A DNA stretch of 64,000 bases from assembly GCA_937920555.1 (NCBI GenBank), contig CAKZTM010000041.1, positions 1 to 64,000 of the forward strand. The letters run 5' to 3'. This stretch comes from an uncultured Paracoccaceae bacterium (GTDB lineage Bacteria; Pseudomonadota; Alphaproteobacteria; Rhodobacterales; Rhodobacteraceae). Below, one piece after another: positions 1 through 7,895 of this stretch. Made by a program: the position numbers and the translations under genes. Numbering within the stretch: position 1 is the stretch's first letter; every line of letters begins with the position of its first letter. Under the pieces are notes generated by a model. That model was not told where the DNA came from. It did no database searches and worked only from the letters and a program-made list of their open reading frames with translations.

Positions 1-26
1 GCTACCAACCAAATCGTGCGCATCAT
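1..26 (-). CDS. N-terminal fragment of an unidentified protein, runs off the left edge
   Basis: On the minus strand an AGGAG ribosome binding site sits a few bases before two consecutive ATG codons, followed by about eight open codons (MMRTIWLVA) to the window edge. The hydrophobic start would suit a signal peptide or membrane anchor. It lies about 30 bp downstream of the next minus-strand gene, so the two are probably co-transcribed. No function can be read from so short a piece. Confidence 0.4.
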
Positions 27-56
27 CGTAACTCCTCTTTCAGGCAATCCCCCGCA

Positions 57-404
57 TCAATATATATGCGGATGCTTAGGCGGCGGTGCCTTGCGCCCCT
101 TGCCCGGGCGGTCTGCCCAAGGCCGGTACCCTCTGCTCTTCCAGCGGCCATGTCTTGCGGCCACATCGTAGCTCATATCCGAAAAACTATATGTCGCGTC
201 ACGACTGATCGCCAGAACAGCCGCCAATAACTGGTTGTCTTGCGACAAAATCTCATCATGTTCGAACGCGAAGGCCTGAATGCCGTTCAAATCATGACGG
301 TCAGCCAGAACCTCCAGTTCGTCGATCGCGGGGGCCGGAACACTCTCAGCCATTCGAGCAGACATCAGCGCAACCGACAGGGCAACAAGTAACTTGCGGG
401 TCAT
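57..404 (-). CDS. Small secreted protein of unknown function
   Basis: 115 residues. The ORF track begins at an upstream TTG, but that TTG lies inside the ribosome binding site TTGGAG, six bases before ATG, so I use the ATG (MTRKLLVALSVALM). The N-terminus looks like a signal peptide. The rest has no motif I recognise and ends in a basic, proline-rich tail (RPGKGRKAPPPKHPHIY). It is probably the first gene of a minus-strand operon continuing off the left edge. Unknown function. Confidence 0.55.
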   Translation of the reverse strand: MTRKLLVALSVALMSARMAESVPAPAIDELEVLADRHDLNGIQAFAFEHDEILSQDNQLLAAVLAISRDATYSFSDMSYDVAARHGRWKSRGYRPWADRPGKGRKAPPPKHPHIY

Positions 405-485
405 AAATATCTCCAAAGTAATGCATTAAGTACACTCCGCAACCTAAAGCAGCAATTCAGATCGGTAAAGCGCAAGGTGACGAAC

Positions 486-605
486 TCAATTCCCTAACAG
501 CGCATCGCCCACATTTGACAGGTCTTGGCCAAAGCCCCGGATAGTCTCGCAGCCCGACAGCCCGACCACGCTGAGAAGTATTAATACAGTTGCAATTCGT
601 TTCAT
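486..605 (-). CDS. Entericidin-like small lipoprotein
   Basis: 39 residues, too short for the ORF track in this frame. It starts MKRIATVLILLSVVGLSGC, a lipoprotein signal with lipobox LSGC, then a short tail ETIRGFGQDLSNVGDALLGN. This resembles the entericidin EcnA/EcnB family of tiny envelope lipoproteins, which typically carry a T(I/V)xGxGxDxxxxG pattern after the cysteine. A GAGGGG-type ribosome binding site precedes the ATG. In enterobacteria the EcnA/EcnB pair acts as an antidote/toxin pair; only one member is visible here, so a toxin role is not implied. The 68-residue ORF listed across this place (457..663) is in another frame and looks spurious. Confidence 0.75.
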   Translation of the reverse strand: MKRIATVLILLSVVGLSGCETIRGFGQDLSNVGDALLGN

Positions 606-797
606 GGCTCATGCCCCTCGTTTTTGTTCGCCCCAAAACTACCATGGCTATGGGCACCGTCAACGACGTAGATCGCGTGCGGTATCACATCTGGCCGCCG
701 GTATTTGCCCTAATTTTTCTTAGTCGAGTCACATTTTGGTAATTTTTCGCGTCCATAAACATCCTCAACAGATAACGAGTTAACGGAGTAAACGACC

Positions 798-968
798 ATG
801 AAACGTGAAGGTTTTGATTTCGAGACAAGCACTGAAGTAACAGAAAAGGTGAACGGCATGCTGAACAAAATTCTCTTTCGCCAGTCCAAGAACAAGGCGC
901 CACGTGTTGCCAAAAACGTAAAAATTCCAGCCGCACTGATGGGCGACGACTTCTTCGCTGGCTGCTAA
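798..968 (+). CDS. Small protein of 56 residues, unknown function
   Basis: Absent from the ORF track because of its length. It starts ATG after CGGAG and reads MKREGFDFETSTEVTEKV..., ending MGDDFFAGC. It is charged, has no signal peptide or membrane segment, and ends in cysteine. A strong intrinsic terminator begins 29 bp after its stop on the same strand, which supports a real short transcript. The two minus-strand ORFs across it (685..1185 and 710..913) are its shadows. No family recognised. Confidence 0.6.
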   Translation: MKREGFDFETSTEVTEKVNGMLNKILFRQSKNKAPRVAKNVKIPAALMGDDFFAGC

Positions 969-996
969 CCCCTACCGCCATCGCGAGACAAAACAG

Positions 997-1024
997 GCGC
1001 AGCTGCCCCCGCTGCGCTTTTTTT
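997..1024 (+). terminator. Intrinsic terminator of the 56-residue gene
   Basis: A perfect 7-bp stem GCGCAGC / GCTGCGC with a 7-nt loop is followed directly by seven T residues. It lies just downstream of the small plus-strand gene. Confidence 0.85.
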
Positions 1025-1215
1025 GTACCTGCCCCTATTTTGCGGGCAAGCACCGCCCAAATCACCACACAAGCGCCCCGCGGGATAGCCCGGCACCAAC
1101 CTGACCAACGCCCCCACCCGGCTTTGGCTGTCAGCCCGTCCCAGCCCCAGTGACTAAAATCACAGAAAAACACAGCCTGACCCATTATTCCTTTTGAAAC
1201 ATTCAGGAGGGACTA

Positions 1216-1461
1216 ATGTTTTCAGTCGATCTTTTGGGATATATCGCAGGCATTTTTCTTCTGCTCATGGCATCCATGAAATCCGTAACTTATATGCGCG
1301 CGTTCAATGTCGCAGGCAATCTAACCTTTATCCTATATGGATACTTGGCGGAGGTATGGCCGGTGTTGTTTCTCAATACCGCGATGCTACTGTTGCACGT
1401 TTACAGGCTCGCCTATCCGGCTCAGGCCACGCCTCCCGGCAAGGCCGCCGCATCCTCTTAG
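1216..1461 (+). CDS. Small inner-membrane protein, YgjV-like
   Basis: 81 residues starting MFSVDLLGYIAGIFLLLMASMKS, preceded by a CAGGAGGG ribosome binding site. About three hydrophobic segments are visible (residues 5-22, 31-48, 50-65), with the pattern of the short YgjV/Imp-type inner membrane family (also fused to regulatory domains in some bacteria). The biochemical role of that family is unclear. The overlapping longer ORF 1194..1607 is an out-of-frame shadow. Confidence 0.65.
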   Translation: MFSVDLLGYIAGIFLLLMASMKSVTYMRAFNVAGNLTFILYGYLAEVWPVLFLNTAMLLLHVYRLAYPAQATPPGKAAASS

Positions 1462-1519
1462 ACACGGAAATTCACAAATACGTGAAAACGCTGCAAATAA
1501 TCAGCATTTCTGCATTATT

Positions 1520-1549
1520 TTGTTGCATTAATCATTTTCTTGGTATAAA
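1520..1549 (+). promoter_or_regulatory. Candidate sigma70-type promoter for the RNA at 1555
   Basis: TTGTTG, 18 bases, then TATAAA. The predicted start point is 6-8 bases later, exactly at the base of the inverted repeat that opens the candidate RNA. This fits the alphaproteobacterial housekeeping consensus loosely at -35 and well at -10. Confidence 0.4.
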
Positions 1550-1554
1550 AAAGT

Positions 1555-1675
1555 TGGGACGAAGCGGAGGTCGTAACTCTACTTCGTCCCAGATGAGAGA
1601 GCTTTGAGTGACGCTAACCGGGGGTGGGGGCAAAAACCTGGCAGCGTCGAGTGTGTTAACAAGCTCGTGTCACCC
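1555..1675 (+). ncRNA. Candidate structured small RNA in a gene-free gap
   Basis: The gap 1462-1796 has no credible gene. It holds a perfect 10-bp inverted repeat TGGGACGAAG / CTTCGTCCCA with a 17-nt loop (1555-1591). Then come nested pairings GTGAC / GTCAC enclosing GACGCT / AGCGTC around a G-rich loop, and a hairpin CGAG...CTCG. A promoter-like sequence lies just upstream. No clear T-run terminator is seen, so the 3' end is a guess. It does not match 6S, tmRNA, 4.5S or RNase P RNA as far as I can judge by eye. Confidence 0.4.
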
Positions 1676-1796
1676 TTCTGATTATTTCGTTTGACCGAAT
1701 TCGGGCGCAATTGCGGCAGAATGGAGGCGAGAGCCTTGACCAAACGTCAACTTGTTGTTTGATCAAAACCCATCACCTTCACACAAACCCTCAAAT

Positions 1797-2333
1797 TTAC
1801 AATGTGTTGGCCGACGCATATTTCGTCTGCCCTGCAACGTTGAGCTGGCAATTGCCAAGCTCGACCAGGGCGTCAAACGCGCCGCTCATTTCGAAGTTCG
1901 CGACAGTTTGATCGCCAAACCGAACACCAAAATTGGACACGCCCATCATTTCCTCGAAAAACAACAAGTCGCGCCCTTCAATCCGAAGATCGATGGTGCC
2001 TGCCTCACTGGACACTTGCTGACTAGGCACGCGCCAAGGGGTCTGCGTGCCAAACTGTACGATCAGGTCATAGCCGCTAGTGCGACCATCGGTCTGCCAC
2101 TGAGGGTTAGAGACGACCAAACGGGGGGTCTGCTGGTTTCGTTGAAATCCAAGGGATACTTGTGTGCCGCCGGGCCAATAGGCCGACGCCTGACAAAAGC
2201 TGCGACCGTCCTCAATAACCCGAATGGACCAATCGCCCACGTCTTTCCATAAAACGGCCTGAGGATCTGCGGCTGATGCAGGAACGGCAATAGCAGTTGC
2301 GGCAAGGCATGCGGTAATAAACTCGATACGCAT
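1797..2333 (-). CDS. Periplasmic protein of unknown function
   Basis: 178 residues with a clear signal peptide (MRIEFITACLAATAIAVPASAAD, cleavage after ASA). The mature part has alternating polar and hydrophobic stretches typical of a small beta-rich exported protein, with two cysteines (near 48 and 166) that could form a disulfide. It is a single gene on the minus strand between gene-poor stretches. No family recognised. Confidence 0.65.
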   Translation of the reverse strand: MRIEFITACLAATAIAVPASAADPQAVLWKDVGDWSIRVIEDGRSFCQASAYWPGGTQVSLGFQRNQQTPRLVVSNPQWQTDGRTSGYDLIVQFGTQTPWRVPSQQVSSEAGTIDLRIEGRDLLFFEEMMGVSNFGVRFGDQTVANFEMSGAFDALVELGNCQLNVAGQTKYASANTL

Positions 2334-2560
2334 AATAATACTCCAGAACTAAAAACTAACGGGCAAAACCTACCGCAGGTTTCTTACAAAACAAATTACG
2401 AAGCCAAAACGCTAAATATTTGCCGTTCACTGTGTCCCAAGCGCAACCACCGGGAACTGCGTCCAGTTAGGTCAAATCACCCTTAAGGAGAGCTTAACGA
2501 CAGACTTTCCGAACACAAAACCCTTGGCAGATCCTGGGCCGAGCCTTGTGGCTTATGCAC

Positions 2561-2589
2561 AAAAAAAGGCGGGCCAAATTGCGCCCGCC
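2561..2589 (-). terminator. Intrinsic terminator of the 111-residue gene
   Basis: Read on the minus strand: GGCGGGC, an 8-nt loop, GCCCGCC, then seven T residues. It starts about 20 bp after the stop of the gene at 2610-2945. Confidence 0.85.
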
Positions 2590-2609
2590 TGACTTCATAT
2601 CCAAGGTAA

Positions 2610-2945
2610 TTAGGCTGCCTTTGAAACAGCCTCCGCTTGGGCCTGTGCTTGGGCCTTGCGCTCGGATTCTTCTCTGCTGAGCGCCACAGACGTTCTGACG
2701 CCGCGTCGCACAAATTCAATCATTCCCTTGACGGCTCGTTCGGTAGGTTCGATGCCTGCGCACATCAACACTTCACGCCCGTCGCGAGACCGAGCCCAGC
2801 GCGCGATAACCTCGGCGCCGTTTCCGTATTTCTTGTCATCCGCAATTGCATCATCGAGTGCTGCCAATACAACGGCTGCAAACATTTTTTGGGCGCGACC
2901 GCCTTGATCCTTGTCAAAAGCAGCAGAGTCCATATCGTCGAACAT
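2610..2945 (-). CDS. Conserved small cytosolic protein, DUF6280-like
   Basis: 111 residues starting MFDDMDSAAFDKDQGGRAQKMFAAVV. It is soluble, mostly helical, with an Ala/Gln/Glu-rich C-terminus. The sequence resembles a short protein family widely annotated in Rhodobacterales as DUF6280; I give that name from memory, not from a search. Its own terminator follows and it has no operon partner. Function unknown. Confidence 0.7.
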   Translation of the reverse strand: MFDDMDSAAFDKDQGGRAQKMFAAVVLAALDDAIADDKKYGNGAEVIARWARSRDGREVLMCAGIEPTERAVKGMIEFVRRGVRTSVALSREESERKAQAQAQAEAVSKAA

Positions 2946-3105
2946 ACACGTTCCCCATCATTCGATTCTTGTCATAATCAGACCGTAAATATGACGTTTT
3001 GTTGACACTTCAGGCAGGTCACTTAACACATATCAGCCATGCGCCAAATGCATACCCAGCAATATTTGAACCAGAACCATCAAGTTTTGGCGGTTATTCG
3101 TCCCT

Positions 3106-3165
3106 ATCGTTAAAAATTCCTTAACGATATCAAAGCGATGGAAAACATCCGGCGGCAAACCGCCG
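3106..3165 (-). other. Two hairpins downstream of pyruvate carboxylase
   Basis: In the 295-bp gap after pyc there is an 8-bp inverted repeat ATCGTTAA / TTAACGAT (3106-3128) and a GC hairpin CGGCGG-CAAA-CCGCCG (3150-3165). On the minus strand the GC hairpin is followed by a short T-rich stretch, so it may end pyc transcription weakly. Nothing else is seen in this gap. Confidence 0.4.
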
Positions 3166-3240
3166 AAAGGCAATTAATTCGCCCTTCGAAGCTATAATTT
3201 TGGCCTAACGTAGCGTAACTACCATTTTTCTCTGGTAATT

Positions 3241-6200
3241 TTACGTTTCAGCGATTTCGAGAAGAAGATCCTTGGCATCTACTTGCGCTCCAGCTGTCAC
3301 ATGGACGCTGCCAACCACCCCGTCATATTCGGCATGGATGCCCGTTTCCATCTTCATCGCCTCGATCGTCAAAAGAAGATCGCCACGGCTTATCTTTTGT
3401 CCCTCGCTTACAGCCACATTTGCGATAACACCCGGCATAGGTGCGGGGACATGTGCAGGGTTGTCGGTATCCGCTTTTGGCGTCTTTCGCACACCTGCCA
3501 CCACCGAGCGATCCGGCACACTGATTTTTCTGGGCTGGCCGTTAAGCTCGAAAAACACCCGAACCAAACCGTCCTCATGGGCTTCACCAACCGCTTGCAG
3601 CCGGATTTCAAGGGTTTTACCGGGATCAATCTCAGCGCTTATCTCATCACCGGCTTCCATGCCGTAAAAGAACGCCTTTGTGGGCAATGTGCGCACCGGC
3701 CCGTAAACCTGATGCCGCTCGGCATAATCGGAAAACACTTTGGGATACATAAGCGCGCCGCAAAGGTCTTCATCATCAATCTCCAAGCCCTCAAACTGCG
3801 CTGACAGCTCAGCTCTGACCGCTTCAAGATCAACCGGAGGCACAACCGAGCTGGGCCGCACCTCGATGGGTTTTTCACCTTTGAGAACTTTGCTTTGAAG
3901 CGCCTTTGGCCAACCACCCGGGGGCTGTCCCAGCGCCCCTTTCATCAAATTCACAACCGATTCTGGAAACGCCACATCCGTATCAGGATCTTCAACATCC
4001 GCTCTGGTCAGCCCTTGGCTCACCATCAAAAGGGCCATGTCGCCAACCGTTTTCGAGGACGGCGTCACTTTGGGTATGTCACCGAACATCTGGTTCACAT
4101 CCGCATAGGTTCGCGCCACATCGTCCCAGCGCCCGTCCAGTCCCATGGATTTGGCCTGCGCTTTGAGGTTGGTAAACTGACCACCGGGCATCTCATGAAG
4201 ATACACTTCTGACGCGGGCGCGCCCAGGCCGGTCTCAAACGCCGCATAGAGTTTGCGCACCCCTTCCCAATAATCGGAAATTTCGCGGATCCGCTCCACA
4301 GACAAGCCCGTATCGCGATCCGTGTGGCGCAAAGCCTCAACAACTGAGCCAAGGCAAGGCTGTGATGTCCCGCCAGAAAACGCATCCATGGCCAGATCAA
4401 CCGCATCCACACCCGCCTCAGCAGCAGCAAGAATGGAGGCCCCCGCCACGCCAGACGTATCATGTGTGTGGAAATGAACCGGCAGTCCGGTCTCCGCCTT
4501 CAGCGTCTTGACCAAAGGCCCCGCGGCCGTGGGCTTCAAAAGCCCGCCCATGTCTTTGAGCCCCAGAATATGCGCGCCTGCATCTTTCAGCTCACGCGCC
4601 AGCCCGACATAATATTTCATGTCGTATTTGGAGCGCTCCGGATCACGGTAATCGCCAGTGTAGCAAATTGACCCTTCACAGAGCTTGCCTTTGCTGATCA
4701 CCGCATCCATCGAGAGACGCATATTCTCAACCCAGTTGAGACTGTCAAAAATGCGGAACAGATCGATACCGCTGTCAGCGGCGCGGTGAATGAACTTCTC
4801 CACCACATTATCCGCATAGTTGGTATATCCAACGCCGTTTGAGCCACGAAACAGCATCTGGGTCATAACATTTGGCATGGCGGCGCGCAGGTCTCTCAGC
4901 CTCTGCCAAGGGCATTCCTGCAAGAACCGGTAGGCCACATCGAAGGTCGCCCCACCCCAACATTCGACGCTGAACAATTGCGGCAGATTTCGCGAATAGG
5001 CCGGAGCCACATTGATCATATCAATGGAGCGCATTCGGGTGGCCAGCAGGGACTGGTGCCCGTCGCGCATGGTGGTGTCGGTCAAGAGCAGTTGTTTTTG
5101 CTCCAACATCCAGTTTGCAACCGCCTCCGGTCCCTTCTCAATCAGCAGATCGCGGGTGCCCGGTGGAGGGGTCTGGACCTGAAGTTTGGGCGGCTTGGGC
5201 GGACGCACATCCGCAGGCAGTGGAGGCGTACCTTTGGTTTCCGGGTGGCCGTTCACGGTCACGTCCGCAAGATAAGTCAAAACACGGGTCGCACGGTCCC
5301 GGCGCGGCGTAAACTCAAAAAGCCCCGGCGTCGTGTCGATAAATTTGGTGTGGTAAGTGTTGTCGAGAAAACTGGGGTGCTTGAGCAGGTTCTCCACAAA
5401 CGCGATGTTGGTCGAAACGCCTCTGATCCGAAACTCCCGCAGCGCCCGGTCCAACCGCGCAATCGCCATCTCGGGCGTTGGCGCCCAAGCGGTCACCTTC
5501 TCCAGCAAACTGTCGTAAAAGCGGGTAATGACAGCACCAGAATAAGCAGTGCCGCCATCAAGACGGATGCCAAACCCGGTCGCCCCACGATAAGCGGTGA
5601 TGCGGCCATAATCCGGAATAAAGTTATTGGCAGGGTCTTCGGTTGTGATCCGGCATTGAATGGCGTGACCGCGCAACGCAATCTCGTCTTGCGATCCAAC
5701 TCCGATCGCATCCCAAAGCGGCTTGCCCTCAGAGACCAGAATTTGGGCGCGAACGATATCGATCCCGGTCACTTCCTCAGTGACAGTATGCTCAACCTGA
5801 ACGCGCGGATTGACCTCAATGAAGAAAAACTCATTGGTGTCCATGTCCATCAAAAACTCGATGGTTCCGGCACATTCATAATTCGCGTGGCGGGCGATTT
5901 TCAAACCCAGCTCACAAATCTCAGCCCGTTGTTTCGCATCCAGATAGGGCGCCGGTGCGCGCTCAACCACTTTTTGGTTGCGCCGCTGCACTGAACAATC
6001 GCGCTCCCAAAGGTGGACGATATTGCCGCTACTATCGCCAAGAACCTGCACCTCTACGTGACGCGCACGTTTCACCAGACGCTCAAGATAACCTTCGCCA
6101 TTGCCAAAGGCCGCTTCCGCTTCCCGGCGACCCTCAAGCACTTTGTCTTCCAACTCATCAGCATTGAGGATCGGGCGCATACCACGCCCCCCACCACCCC

Positions 6201-6690
6201 AAGAGGCTTTGAGCATCAACGGGTACCCGACCTCATCGGCCATCTTGCGCACGGCCGCCATGTCCTCGCCGAGCACCTCAGTGGCGGGCACCACGGGCAC
6301 ACCCGCTTCAATCGCGGCCCGGCGCGCAGATGCTTTATCGCCCAGCATCCGCATCGTTTCAGCCTTTGGTCCAATGAATGTGATACCCGCTTCACCGCAC
6401 GCATCGACGAAATCGGGGTTCTCGGACAACAGTCCGTAACCGGGGTGAATGGCGTCCGCACCAGCGGATTTGGCAACCCTGATAATCTCTGGGATCGACA
6501 GATAGGCTTCAACCGGTCCAAGCCCCTCACCGATCAGATAGGCTTCATCCGCTTTGAACCGGTGGAGGCTGAGCTTGTCTTCCTTGGCATAGACAGCGAC
6601 CGTCTTTTTACCCAGCTCGTTGGCAGCCCGCATGACCCGAATTGCGATCTCTCCACGATTTGCGATCAGGATTTTGCGGAATTCGGCCAT
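3241..6690 (-). CDS. pyc: Pyruvate carboxylase
   Basis: 1149 residues, the usual length of a single-chain pyruvate carboxylase. In order: biotin carboxylase with ATP-grasp glycine loop (SWGGGGRGM, near 165) in roughly residues 1-455; carboxyltransferase from about 530 (TDTTMRDGHQS) with the FRGSNGVGYTNY segment; a tetramerisation/linker region; and a C-terminal biotinyl domain with AMKM, the biotinylated lysine near 1113. It makes oxaloacetate from pyruvate, bicarbonate and ATP in the cytosol (anaplerosis). A single-gene unit; the start MAEFRKILIANRGEIA is canonical. Several long antisense ORFs here are shadows. Confidence 0.97.
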   Translation of the reverse strand: MAEFRKILIANRGEIAIRVMRAANELGKKTVAVYAKEDKLSLHRFKADEAYLIGEGLGPVEAYLSIPEIIRVAKSAGADAIHPGYGLLSENPDFVDACGEAGITFIGPKAETMRMLGDKASARRAAIEAGVPVVPATEVLGEDMAAVRKMADEVGYPLMLKASWGGGGRGMRPILNADELEDKVLEGRREAEAAFGNGEGYLERLVKRARHVEVQVLGDSSGNIVHLWERDCSVQRRNQKVVERAPAPYLDAKQRAEICELGLKIARHANYECAGTIEFLMDMDTNEFFFIEVNPRVQVEHTVTEEVTGIDIVRAQILVSEGKPLWDAIGVGSQDEIALRGHAIQCRITTEDPANNFIPDYGRITAYRGATGFGIRLDGGTAYSGAVITRFYDSLLEKVTAWAPTPEMAIARLDRALREFRIRGVSTNIAFVENLLKHPSFLDNTYHTKFIDTTPGLFEFTPRRDRATRVLTYLADVTVNGHPETKGTPPLPADVRPPKPPKLQVQTPPPGTRDLLIEKGPEAVANWMLEQKQLLLTDTTMRDGHQSLLATRMRSIDMINVAPAYSRNLPQLFSVECWGGATFDVAYRFLQECPWQRLRDLRAAMPNVMTQMLFRGSNGVGYTNYADNVVEKFIHRAADSGIDLFRIFDSLNWVENMRLSMDAVISKGKLCEGSICYTGDYRDPERSKYDMKYYVGLARELKDAGAHILGLKDMGGLLKPTAAGPLVKTLKAETGLPVHFHTHDTSGVAGASILAAAEAGVDAVDLAMDAFSGGTSQPCLGSVVEALRHTDRDTGLSVERIREISDYWEGVRKLYAAFETGLGAPASEVYLHEMPGGQFTNLKAQAKSMGLDGRWDDVARTYADVNQMFGDIPKVTPSSKTVGDMALLMVSQGLTRADVEDPDTDVAFPESVVNLMKGALGQPPGGWPKALQSKVLKGEKPIEVRPSSVVPPVDLEAVRAELSAQFEGLEIDDEDLCGALMYPKVFSDYAERHQVYGPVRTLPTKAFFYGMEAGDEISAEIDPGKTLEIRLQAVGEAHEDGLVRVFFELNGQPRKISVPDRSVVAGVRKTPKADTDNPAHVPAPMPGVIANVAVSEGQKISRGDLLLTIEAMKMETGIHAEYDGVVGSVHVTAGAQVDAKDLLLEIAET

Positions 6691-6829
6691 GTGTCACCTC
6701 AAAGATTATGAATTTGCCGAAGTCATACTGAGCCGCTCACCGAGTTGCAAACAGTCTTGGCGCAGACATGCTGCGTCGCACCACAAAACGACGCTGTGGC
6801 GCTAAAACTCGGAACAAATGCCGTAAAAA

Positions 6830-7816
6830 CTAGCAGGACAGGATAATCTTGGGCGGTGCCTTTCCCTCATGAACGTCATGAAAAGAGCGCGCACCCTCGT
6901 CAAGCGGGCGAACCTCGCTCCAACCAGTGCCGGTGACACGACGATCCGCAAGCATGGCGATCGCCTCGGCGAAATCATCGGGCGTATAGCAGTAGACGCC
7001 CATGAAACCGATTTCCTGCAATGTCATGGTGCGCGTGTCCAGCCCAGGCTCATTGTCCTGTAGGCCGATATGAACAATCATGCCGCCGGGGCGCACCAGA
7101 CTGGTGGACGCCGCACGGGTGCGTCCCGACCCAACAGCATCCAGAACGATATCGCAGCTCGCAAGCTCCGGGCCGCCGTCGCGCGGATCATAAGTCTTGG
7201 CCTTAACGACAGCTTCCAACATCTCCCCGCGGAGCGGATTGGTCTCTGCGATCCAAAGGTCATCGACCCCGGCATCCGCAAAAACCATGGCACATAACAG
7301 ACCTATGGCGCCACCGCCAAGCACCGCAACCCTCGCGTTTTGAGGTGTTTTCGATATCCGCGTCAGACCGGCCATTGCGGCATGAACCGAACACGCCAAG
7401 GGCTCGGCCAGAGCGGCGGTCTCAAAATCCAGATCATCGGGGATCACAATGGCGTTCTTTTCCAACACCCCAATCCGCTGCGCAAAGCCGCCCGGACGGG
7501 CCATCCCGACCATGCTGCGGGTCGGACATAGATGCACCATCCCGGCCGTGCACATCTCGCAAGTGCCGCATTCCATTAACGGGTTCACCACCACGCGTTT
7601 GCCGGCGAGTGCGCCGTCCAGAACAGTGCCGGCAATCTCGTGCCCCAAAATCATCGGCGGGACACGGCGCGGATCATGACCGTGAAACGCATGCATGTCC
7701 GAGCCGCAAATCCCGCAGTGGGAGACATCCACAATGCAATCACCGGCCTGAGCGACCGGCTCCGCGGCATCGCGGATCTCCATCTCCATGGTTCCCGTAT
7801 AGAACAACGCTTTCAT
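6830..7816 (-). CDS. Zinc-dependent alcohol/polyol dehydrogenase (MDR family)
   Basis: The start is set at MKALFY, ten codons inside the ORF-track start, because AGGGGGAGG lies six bases before that ATG; this gives 328 residues. Catalytic zinc motif CGICGSD with GHE (GHEIAGTVL), structural zinc cysteines CGTCEMCTAGMVHLC, and a Rossmann glycine motif (VLGGGAIGLL) near 170. This is the medium-chain dehydrogenase type that includes threonine and sorbitol dehydrogenases; the substrate is not readable. It follows the TRAP transporter genes on the same strand, so it probably oxidises the imported compound or a derivative. Confidence 0.85.
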   Translation of the reverse strand: MKALFYTGTMEMEIRDAAEPVAQAGDCIVDVSHCGICGSDMHAFHGHDPRRVPPMILGHEIAGTVLDGALAGKRVVVNPLMECGTCEMCTAGMVHLCPTRSMVGMARPGGFAQRIGVLEKNAIVIPDDLDFETAALAEPLACSVHAAMAGLTRISKTPQNARVAVLGGGAIGLLCAMVFADAGVDDLWIAETNPLRGEMLEAVVKAKTYDPRDGGPELASCDIVLDAVGSGRTRAASTSLVRPGGMIVHIGLQDNEPGLDTRTMTLQEIGFMGVYCYTPDDFAEAIAMLADRRVTGTGWSEVRPLDEGARSFHDVHEGKAPPKIILSC

Positions 7817-7834
7817 GAAGCCTCCCCCTGAAAT

Positions 7835-7860
7835 AGGCGACGCCACCGAAGGTGGCGCCT
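7835..7860 (-). other. Hairpin between dctM-type gene and dehydrogenase
   Basis: Inverted repeat AGGC...GCCACC-GAA-GGTGGC-GCCT with a three-base bulge, lying in the 79-bp gap between the TRAP permease stop and the dehydrogenase start. There is no T-run on the minus strand, so it is more likely an mRNA stability or attenuation element than a full terminator. Confidence 0.45.
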
Positions 7861-7895
7861 CAATTACTTATGTCGCGTCTGAGCCTGAAACGTCG

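Noticed and set aside
57-416. TTG start at 416 for the first complete gene
   Set aside because: The TTG is part of the Shine-Dalgarno (TTGGAG) for the ATG at 404.
685-1185. 166-residue minus-strand ORF
   Set aside because: Overlaps a plus-strand small gene with a terminator; Trp/Cys/Arg-rich product with no signature.
4978-5994. 338-residue plus-strand ORF opposite pyc
   Set aside because: Antisense shadow of the biotin carboxylase part of pyc; basic, low-complexity protein with no domain.
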